This document shows positions 55,358 through 64,000 of a stretch of 64,000 nucleotides of DNA, in pieces (the first letter of the stretch is position 1; the number at the start of each line of letters is the position of its first letter). The notes beneath the pieces were generated by a model. The model saw nothing but the letters and a program-made list of their open reading frames with translations. It had not been told where the DNA came from and searched no databases. Source of the stretch: Vitellaria paradoxa (taxonomy: Eukaryota > Streptophyta > Magnoliopsida > Ericales > Sapotaceae); the NCBI GenBank assembly GCA_019916065.1, contig CM034242.1:7188453-7252452 (forward strand), written 5' to 3'. The position numbers and the translations under genes were made by a program.

Positions 55358-56650
55358 TAAAAGCGCGTCTGATAACAAAAGTTGTTAGTTAATAATTATA
55401 GTGATTAATTAATTAAATTCATTAAATTTAATTATATTAATTATATTATTTGTTAAAAGTAATTTAATAAAATAAAAATAAAAATATATTAAACATAATT
55501 TATTATATTATTTTTAAAAATAATTCAATAAAATATATTTCATGTTACTTAAATTAATTAACTTAAACTAATTTGATTTAATTAATTAACTAAATTTTTA
55601 TTAATAATAATTTAATTCAATAAAAATAAAATATATTAAATATAATTTGATTATATTATTTATTAAAATAATTTAATAAAATATTTTAATTTAATTTAAT
55701 TAATTAAATTTAATTATAATTAATTTATTTTAGTTAATTATTAATTATTCATTAAATTATATTTAAATATAATTTAACATATTGATTTAATATTTTTAAT
55801 ATATAATTCAATATATTAAATTAATTGTTTATAAAATTAATTATTAATTAAATTATATTTAATATATTTTTATATATCTAATATATTAATTTAAAATATT
55901 TAATATATAATTTTATATATTAAATTAATTATTGATAAAATTAATTATTAATTAAATAATATCTAATATATTAATTTAATAAAATGTAATATATTAAATA
56001 TAATTTAATTATATTAGTTAGTAAAAATTTTAATAAAATATTTTTAATTAATTTAATTGACTAAATTTAATTATAATTAATTTAATTTGATTTTATTATT
56101 AATTATATTTTATTTAATATATTAATTTAATATATATAATATATAATTTAATACACTAAATTAATTATTGATAAAATTAATTATTAATTACATTAAATTT
56201 AATATATTTTTATTATATTTAATATATAATTTAATATATTGATGTAATATATATGAAATAATATATATATATATATATATATTTATTTATTTATTTATTT
56301 ATATTGGTAGTAATTGGAGATGGTTGGAGAGGCAACGGTTGTTAGCGGTGATCGAAGGTGAGTTGGGTTGGTGGTGGCGATAGTCAACGGTGGTCGAATG
56401 TGGGTGACGATTAACGGACGATTGTGGGTGATAGTTGTGGCTGGTAATGATTGTGGAAAAAAATGAAAATTTGAGAAAACACATTTTTTCTTGTTTTCAT
56501 AATTTTTAAAAATTTTGGAAATACTTTTTATTTTTTTGAAAACTAAAAAGTAAAAACAAATTTGTCAAATGAGTTTTCATGTTTAGTTTTCAAAAAAATA
56601 AAAACAAAAATTGAAAACTGAAACTAAAATAGTTGCCAAACGAACTCTTA
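55358..56650. mobile_element. AT-rich Tourist-like element, relative of 10240-11236
   Basis: The left end has gcgcgtctgataacaaaagt and the right end, reverse complemented, has gagttcgtttggcaac. The interior is a very long A/T-only region of taatta words (about 55390-56280) with a short GC-rich island (56300-56455, ggttgg/ggtgg words). The subterminal sequence gaaaactgaaactaaaa parallels the gaaaac-rich ends of the element at 10240. No coding frame. Confidence 0.45.
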
Positions 56651-58222
56651 GTAAGTGACAAATATGTTAAATTTATTAAACTAAACAAATTCTTGGTCAA
56701 CCTCTAAGTTTAACATATGATTACGTTACCTGTATACAATTTTTTTTTTTGGCCAAATATATTAGCAAAATTACCAAAAAAAACCAAATATGAACAAATC
56801 TTAACATTTCTAACACATCATTCATTATTTTATATACTTAAACAAAGTAAAAATAAAAGTATTCAATGGAACTACAAATTAAGAAATTAAAAAATTTTCA
56901 TATATTATATTATATTAAATAGGAACTTAGTGAATAATTCACGGGTACCGAGTACTAGGTATCCCATAAGTATAAACGAATATCAAGTATTAAATATCGA
57001 GTACCCTACAAGCAAGAGTGAAGCTACCATAAAGTAGGGGACAAGTGATTTCCTTTGATTTTGAACTTAAAATTATCAAAATACCCTTGATATTTTAATT
57101 TTATTAAAAAAATTAAATTAATTCAAAATTAAGATATTTTGGCTTTATAAAAAAATTAAAGTTAAGTCAAAATTTTTCAATATAAATAGAGTTCACCAAA
57201 ATCAAACCCAAACATCTTTTGTTAAAAAAACTACACTATTGAATACTTTTTTTGCATAATATCAAGAAATATAACATATAACATAATAAATTTGTAAAAA
57301 CTTATTTATATATATATATATATATATTTTTTTTTTTGTAACGAAAAATATCCTAATAAATTTAACATGTTGCTAAAAAAACTAGTTAACTATTAAACTG
57401 TGAAAGTATATTAACTAATTTAATATTTAATAACAATTTTATTTCTTCTTAAAAATAACATTATTTATCTTTTACTCTTAACGCCGACATAATTCATAAT
57501 CCTCACTTGTCTTATTTTTACGTGCTTAGCACCCAGTGCTCCTTTAGTGAAAATAGTGAATCCATCCCTAGTATTAAATTTTAACTCCAAATCTGCTTCA
57601 AATTCAATCTTATTAAGATATTTCCTAACAAATTTGTGTCTGATTTGGTCAAGTCAAAGTATTCTCGTCGTTGACAACCTAGATGAAAATCGAGGAGTTG
57701 GAACCCCCAAAAGACGTTATCAAATTGAAGCTTTTCTTTGTTCCAAAAATAAAAAAATAAAAAAAATTGAAGCTTTTATTGCACCAAAAGAATGGTTTGG
57801 GGTCGTTGATTCAGAGAGAGAATTCTTGCAAATTGACAGTTAAAGGGCTGACCATCTGAATACTATAATTGAAGTCCCGTTAGCTCCAAACCATAAAAAT
57901 AATTATAACTAATGAAGAAATAACTGAATGTAAATATACTTTGCAGGCGACAACACTGAAACGAAGGCCTTCTCATTGATGGCATCATAATTTTCAGTCA
58001 AAAACTGTCATTTAATTATTTAAGGCCTTATCATTGATGGCATCAAAATTTTCGGTCAAAAACTGCCATTTAATTATTTTGCCGATAAATCTACAAGCAC
58101 ATTTATGCTTATCAAGGACAGTTAAGGCCAAAGCCCCCATACAATGACCAAAACGTTACAAAAGATAACCTCAATCAGCATTAAGCAGAAAGACGGTTTG
58201 AATAATGGCATGAGGAATCCTT
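56651..58222. other. Intergenic DNA between repeat and SUV2-like gene
   Basis: AT-rich. It contains an AT/T run at 57307-57338, a cluster of gggtaccgagtac words (56940-57010) and the 58-bp tandem repeat at 57964-58079. No gene. Confidence 0.55.
57964..58079. repeat. 58-bp tandem duplication
   Basis: Units 57964-58021 and 58022-58079 each begin aaggcctt(c/a)tcattgatgg and differ at only a few positions. They lie just downstream of the SUV2-like stop codon. Confidence 0.93.
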
Positions 58223-61150
58223 TTACATGCTGCTATCTCCCAAAAATGCGAAAACCCTTTTCTTAAATACCCGAGCCAAATCCAAAATTTCAGATTCCCT
58301 CATCTGCCTAGTCATGCTGTCAGACTGCCACAACCACTTGACTTTACAGGATAACCGGTTTGCAATGTCAACAGTCAAGCAAGCTACATCTCTAGTGTTG
58401 GTTAATACTCTCAAAACAGGAGTGGAATATTGAGGATTGGATACAAGTCGATTCAAAAGGATAAGAGCCTCACGGAGTAGCAACGTTCTGCACCCAAAAA
58501 AAAAAAAAGGCCCATTAAATATTAGTGTCAGATCTAAAACCAGAGAAATGGAATCAGAAATGTTTCGGCAGGGGGCAGGGGGGCAAAATACCCCATAGAA
58601 GTTTGTGCGTGATGTCACAAAAATTTAACCTTGAATCCCAAGCTGCAAAAGCTTACACAGACAGTAAGCCATGCTGTATTAACTACAAGAATAACATTGT
58701 ACGTGTGTGTGTGTGCGCGCGCGCGCGCGCGCGACAGCAACTAGGAAGCATTTGAATGCCACCTTCAAACTAAAACCACTCTGTATCGTGTTCGAAACTT
58801 TGATCAAGCAAAATAATCGTTATCATGTAATAAAGGAAAAAGGACCAGCACACTAAAAGAAGTCAATAAAATTGAGGTAGCTTCTGTGAGATATCTACGG
58901 TGAACCCATTTTTAATAAAAATTTAATCCATGCAAGATAGATTAAACAAGTATCTGGACAACCCTACATTAGAGATTCAATGTGTGAGAAACAATGGGAT
59001 GAGTGAACTATCAAAAGCATTCAAATGCACCTTAAGTTGCAGTTATCTTACCTTTCTCTAAAAGTTTCAGGCGGCTCAGAAGAGTTTACTACCTCCATGT
59101 CCATTTCTGATACCAACATTTGTAAAATCAGGGCAAGAAAGTTGGTCTTTTCTTGAAGCCTATGATCCAAGAGAATGTCAAAACCAGGTTTCCCTGAAGA
59201 TGCTAAGAAAGCCAGCAAAGTAACAGCACTTCGACGGAGTTTCAATTCCTGGAGGTTTAACGTTTAAGGTTGTGGAATAGTGAAATTGTGTATCAAGTAA
59301 TATTCAAACAACTGTCACAAACAGAGGCAGAACACAGGCACAGAAATGCAAGTAATTAATTTGGACTAGTTTCCAAGATATTTAACAGTATAACTGAAAA
59401 GAAACACCATGTTGATATATATTATTTGCCTCAGAACTTGCATGGGATTGGCCAAATGCTTTAAAGTAGCTAGCAGGCAGGCAGGCAGTCAGAGAATAGC
59501 AAATGCAATTGGATGTATCGATAAAGGTCAAACGTAACTTAAAAAGCATGAAAACAAAGGCATCATAGATAGGATACAAACATACTGACAAGGTATATTT
59601 TAAAAGAAAATGGACATAAGCAGGATGTGAAAGTGCACACAAATAATTACATTGTGGAAACAACATATTATTTATTTTCCAAATTTGTATGTCAAAAAGG
59701 AGAATTTACCAAGCCACGGGCTCATGGACCAAGCCAGCTGGCCCTCCTCGGTTCAAGAAAATGCTACTAGTACATACAACTTTTTGGCCACCAAAAAAAA
59801 GGCTACAGAGCCCCCTAAATTTGAAAAACAACCAACCCCAATTTAGGAAAACACCGCTAGTAAAAATAATTTTTTGGTCCAAAAAAATTTTAGGCTATGG
59901 ACCGGCCCCTCTAAATTTTGAAAAATTTTCGTAGACTTATTATATAGACCAAAATTCTAATAAGCAACTGACCTTTACCATCAATACTTAACCCAGCCCA
60001 TTAATAACCCCAGAAATTTAACCATATAAAAATATTCCCAGCCTTAATATTTTAAAAATAGAAGCCCATTATAAACAGCGCATCATCAAATAGTACTTAA
60101 TACCTAAGAAGTGGAGATCAAATAAAACAAAGGAAAATCAAAAGACGCAAGGTTAATTTCTACAAAACGAAAAGTTGTCAGCTTCTATTGCAACTACGGG
60201 CATGCATTTTTGGCTATGGTTTTGTTAAACAAAGGTTTGGAACAAGCTGAAAAATTATTTCCTTGAAAAATTGCCTTGATTGTTTATGCTGATGGATTTT
60301 CACATGAAAAGTCGTTGAGTGTCACTTTAAGTGATAAATGATTAAATATGTATATAAAGCCAATTTTTTTGTGGGAATTGACAAATAAAACATAGATTTT
60401 GATGATGCATTGATTAGGTTTTATTAATTATTTTTTGTTTACCAAATATAATCCATAATGTTAGTTGTAATTTTTTTTCTAGACTAAAATTTGGGCTAGA
60501 AAATCCTTGTTTCACCCCAATTTGGCTTACAGACAAGTTAGAAGTTGTTAGAAAGGTTATGGTTTCAAGAATTAGATAGACTAAAGGTTGAGGTATTGAT
60601 AAGTATAACATTACAATTAAAATATAAAATGCATTAAGAAAATAAATAAACACAATAAGCAATTTAGAAAATGAGAAAATGCACGCGTTATACTACAGTG
60701 ATTTCAACACATCTAATCCTTTCTTTAATATTGAATGTGTTTTACTTCTTTCTTTAAATTATTGTTCGAGGGATTTAAAAACAAGTTGTCCACTTGTCAG
60801 TTGCTTACCTCACACTACAAATAAGTGAAGCATAAACACACCAAGCATTAGCACAATGTCAAAAAAAAAAAGTGAAAGCATAAAAATAAAATATATAACA
60901 TATCAAACTGATGACTAGAGCATAAAAATAAAATAAATAAATAAAAACTGATGACTAGTTCGAACAGAGTCCTTTCAAAACCAACTAACCTTTATACCAT
61001 TTCCGCCACAAGCTACACAATCTGCCAATCCCTCAAGGACAGCTCTGAAATCACGAGCAGTAGAAGCATTTTTTGCATCACTATTAGAAGCTTTAGCACT
61101 CTCCACCTCCTCTTTGCAGCCCAAGCAGAACATGACCATTATTTTTGGAC
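58223..61150 (-). CDS. SUV2: SUV2/ATRIP-like DNA-damage checkpoint protein, C-terminal three exons
   Basis: Plant SUV2 is the ATRIP homologue that partners the ATR kinase in the replication-stress response. Exons in transcription order: 61150-60990, 59248-59052, 58487-58223; the phases fit (2-nt start, then 0, then 2+1). The reading is MVMFCLGCKEEVESAKA, FRAVLEGLADCVACGGNG, KLRRSAVTLLAFLASSGKPG, LILQMLVSEMDMEVV, LLREALILLNRLVSNPQYST, VLRVLTNTRDVACLTVDIAN and DLARVFKKRVFAFLGDS, which I match from memory to the Arabidopsis SUV2 C-terminus. The first exon opens mid-codon (GT CCA), so more exons lie upstream; I could not find them up to 64000. The last intron holds (GT)n(GC)n and the large upstream intron holds LINE pieces. 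Family assignment rests on recall, not on a search. Confidence 0.75.
58700..58733. repeat. (GT)n(CG)n microsatellite in SUV2-like intron
   Basis: A gtgtgtgtgtgtg run passes directly into gcgcgcgcgcgcgcgcg, an alternating purine-pyrimidine tract of about 34 bases in AT-rich DNA. Confidence 0.9.
59249..60989. other. SUV2-like intron with repeat remnants
   Basis: A 1.7-kb intron. The section 59650-59950 contains ccccctaaatttgaaaaa and cccctctaaattttgaaaaa words repeated about 100 bases apart, probably a degraded retroelement. No protein of interest on either strand. Confidence 0.45.
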
Positions 61151-61750
61151 CTGCATTCATACAAGCATTATCACAATTAGTATAAACATGCACAACAGCA
61201 GAAGATGAAGAAGAAGATGTGCTTAAGAGCATTCTGTTCAAAAAGGATGATGAGCTAAAGTAGAACCATAAGATATTATACAAACCATCCATACAGTAAT
61301 ATTTTTTTGTTTTTCCTTTTCTTGATTTCTCATAATGTATCTAGGATCTCTTCCTCGGACTCCACCAAGGCCCAAAAGAAGTATGACATTGATTTGGTTG
61401 GATACCTAGGTAGAACACCTCTGGTTAATTTTACGAATCATAAAAGGTAAGAAGGAGAAGTGAATCAAATAGCTTTCATGAGATGTGATAATTTGACCTA
61501 AGAGCAAAGCAGCCACCCACACCATCCTTGCTAAAGCGAGTTGATGGGCTCAATCAGAGTAGGGCAAACATCCAACAAATCTAACAATGATATCCTGTAG
61601 CTGATTGTGTGGCTAACATTTACCAAGTTGATAGTTAGTCTTATTCTTTGTTTCGCAAGAGAATTTTCTTTGTAATTTTCTGTTTTTAGGGTCTTAAATG
61701 GTTTGACTGATTATATATACTGATCTAGAAGAGTCGTTTCTAGCAGAATT

Positions 61751-62470
61751 TTGGCAATGGAAAACATGGAATCCTTTAGTCACAAGGGTCGTTTATCATG
61801 CTGGGAGATAGAGGAAGTGGAAGAGTTCTTTCAGTGCTTATGCACGTACAAGGTTCAGAAAGGAGTGGAAAATGCCATAAGGTGGAGACCAGTGGGATTG
61901 GGTACTTCACTGTCTTGGCTTTTCACCATTGTATGAAAGGGAAAGGGGATGCCAATTCTCCTGGGAATGGGATATTGCGGACAAATGCTCCAATGAGGGT
62001 GGTCTTTTCGGGTGGACAACAGTGCAAGAAGCTATTCTAAATACAGATAATCTGAGGAAGAAAAGGAATAATAGAATTCTTGAATGGTGTTGTATGTGCA
62101 AGAAGGATGGGTTGACAGTGAATCATCTATTGTTGCATTTTTTCAGTGGAAAGAGTAGTTGCGGTGTGTAATTTAGGCAGTGTTTAAAGCAGATTGGGTG
62201 ATGCCAAAATCAGTGAAGGAACTGTTTAACACTTGGAGTAGGGAATGCCCAAGAGGCAGACACAGAAAAGCTTGGAATATGGCACTATTTTTGATGTGGG
62301 GTCTTTCAATGGAGCATAATTGTCATCATTTGAAGGAATGGAAAACACAGTATACAGCTTGAAAGGCATGATGCTTGTCTCTGTATTTTTTGGGCGAATG
62401 AGGCTACAACATTCTCTTTGGACTCTCTTTGCAGAGTTTTTGGGGGATTCTCCTTTTCTTCTGATCTTTC
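61751..62470 (+). mobile_element. LINE 3' end: reverse-transcriptase zinc-binding (zf-RVT) domain, degraded
   Basis: With frameshifts, the plus strand reads NTDNLRKKRNNRILEWCCMC, KKDGLTVNHLLLHF and then MPKSVKELFNTWSRECPRGR, HRKAWNMALFLMWGL. This is the C-x2-C...H-x4-H block and following segment of the zf-RVT domain that ends ORF2 in plant LINEs. The upstream part (61751-62040) reads as fragments of the same domain. Stops and frame changes make it non-functional. It lies, antisense, upstream of the first visible SUV2 exon, probably in an intron. Confidence 0.75.
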
Positions 62471-62575
62471 TTGGTGCTTTTTCTTTTTGTTCGTATACTC
62501 CGCATGTAAGAAGTTGTGCCCTTCTGGTCCTTGACTTTATAATACAATTTTACTTTTTGAAATATATTTAAATAC

Positions 62576-62752
62576 ATGTCATTGAGCCTTGCTCCTTTTC
62601 CTACCATTAAGCGCATTTTGGGCTTATCTTGTGAAGGGTATGAAGAATCTTTACTTGAGTTGTTGACGTCTATTGAGGCCAATACGAGACAAATGAAAGC
62701 AGCTGGGAAGCCACTACAAAAAATAGGTGAAGATTGGGATCAAGAGATTTAA
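62576..62752 (+). pseudogene. Possible LINE ORF1 tail
   Basis: A 58-codon frame reading PFPTIKRILGLSCEGYEESL, LELLTSIEANTRQM and so on, ending 75 bases before the LINE endonuclease start. Its place suits the end of a LINE first ORF. Similarity is weak. Confidence 0.3.
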
Positions 62753-62827
62753 TAAATCTGGAATAGTCTTTAAACTACATAAGGAGTGGGGGCAGTAGGG
62801 AGGGAGAACTTTATTTTTTGATTATTA

Positions 62828-63140
62828 ATGAATCCCAGACTTGTGAGTTGGAACGTGAGGAGAATCAATCATAGGGAGAATAAAGCTGCTATCAAAACAA
62901 TGTTGAGGAAATGGAAGCCCACAGTTGCCTGTTTTCAGGAAAGTAAGGTGGAGAGAAAGGAAAATTCGGTGGTGAGAGGCTTATGGGGGGAAGTCGGGTG
63001 AAATGGTTAGCACTGGCAGCAGAAGGAGTTACAGGAGGCATTCTTGTGATGTGGGACAGCAGGTGTATTGAGTTGGCAGATAGTGATATGGGGAGTTACT
63101 CCTTCAAGTGTTTGTGTGCACCCAAAGAGAGAGAATGAAA
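62828..63140 (+). mobile_element. LINE ORF2 start: endonuclease domain, truncated
   Basis: Begins MNPRLVSWNVRRINHRENKA and continues IKTMLRKWKPTVACFQESKV, the N-terminus of an L1-type apurinic endonuclease (WNVR and QE(S/T)K motifs, with the catalytic Asn and Glu). A frameshift near 63000 moves the reading to WLALAAEGVTGGILVMWDS, also typical. It stops after about 100 residues with no reverse transcriptase behind it. Confidence 0.8.
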
Positions 63141-64000
63141 GGAAAGGTTTCTTCCAAACGAGGCAAGTTTAAGTTGACGGCACATCATATACAAAAGCCT
63201 AATTACTTTCCCATATTCCCATGTCTTTTATGTCTTAAAGAAAGCATATGATAGGACTGGGATGTACCAGTGTCCCCATGTTCGATACCTACAATCGTTG
63301 GACATTCTTCAGATAGTTGAGGTATAAACTTGAAAGCAAATAATAAGATCAAAATAATACAAATTTAAATTTACTAATTCTTATCATTTATTTTTTGTTT
63401 TAGGAATTTTAAAACCCAAAACTTCAATTTGTTTGTAAATAAAATCTTTTAAAATAGATATCAATGAAAGATAAATGCTTTTTTTAGTACAAAAATGAAT
63501 AATAGTTTTCCATGAACATAAATAAAACTATATATTTATTCATTAATTTGTTCCTACTGTGTCACGTCCTGATAGTTTTGAAATTGATGCATCCGAGTAT
63601 CTAATCGTGTTGTATATGTATTTGTCTCTGTATCCATGCTTCGCAGCGATGGGAAACTAATATGATTCTATAATTCATTTTATGAAAAAGAAGGGATATC
63701 AAATAAACAAATAGACAAGACAATTAAAGCACACGTATGGGATTTTCTATTTCAAGAACTTAAAGATGGCAACCAATGTGTACAATAAGACAATTAAGTA
63801 GGAAAAAGGGGTTTATCTAAAGGCAAGAAATAATAAGGAGTGACATGGTTTGTGTCAGAGGAAAAACAGACGGAAGGCTGACATGGAACATTAACTTGTT
63901 CCTAGTAAGAAAAGGGGAAAAATCCTATAGTAAATTCAAATGACAATGATCCACTTTGTGTGTGCTATTTCAAGAACTTAGAGATGGCAGCAATGGTGTA
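63141..64000. other. Right edge of window
   Basis: No gene recognised. A word pair, ctatttcaagaacttaaaga and ctatttcaagaacttagaga, occurs at about 63750 and 63967 with agatggca(a)c following each, so a repeat runs off the right edge. The missing SUV2-like upstream exons are not seen here. Confidence 0.5.

Noticed and set aside
59652..59934. Plus-strand frames of 64 and 81 codons
   Set aside because: They read through repeat remnants in the SUV2-like intron, on the opposite strand.

Overview
The window is nuclear DNA of a dicotyledonous plant. It is AT-rich, the genes have many short exons with GT..AG introns, the proteins are plant-specific or chloroplast-targeted, and the gaps are full of small transposons. 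I cannot name the species; the proteins look core-eudicot.

Layout, left to right: (1) the 3' part of a 4-coumarate:CoA ligase-like gene (+, to 3586); (2) a repeat-filled gap to about 7.9 kb with a tRNA-derived SINE and hAT-like elements; (3) PLGG1, the chloroplast glycolate/glycerate translocator (+, about 7.9-14.6 kb), with a problem at its 5' end; (4) an intronless MAPKKK17/18-type kinase (-, 16.3-17.5 kb); (5) a short BASIC PENTACYSTEINE (class III-like) transcription factor (+, 22.5-23.1 kb) with a GA-rich leader; (6) chloroplast phosphoribulokinase PRK (-, 23.8-27.4 kb), complete in five exons; (7) an NLR resistance-gene cluster at 33-53.5 kb: one intact CC-NB-LRR on the minus strand (copy A) and two broken copies on the plus strand (B, C); (8) the last three exons of an ATRIP/SUV2-like DNA-damage checkpoint gene (-, 58.2-61.2 kb), whose 5' part is not recognised inside the window; (9) LINE fragments at 61.7-63.1 kb.

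PRK (Calvin cycle) and PLGG1 (photorespiration) both act in chloroplast carbon metabolism, but they are independent genes on opposite strands and nothing suggests a functional cluster.

The most structured region is the NLR cluster. Copy A and copies B/C form an inverted duplication that reaches several kb beyond the coding sequence. B and C are direct repeats with duplicated spacers. Near the hinge between A and B lies a fragment of a PP2A catalytic-subunit gene that still seems to carry its first splice donor. Other items worth checking are two SINEs of one family with 18-bp target duplications, a 55-bp near-perfect hairpin upstream of NLR A, a Tourist-like pair with TAA target sites, and several recent tandem duplications. 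I see no CRISPR, operon or tRNA/rRNA gene.
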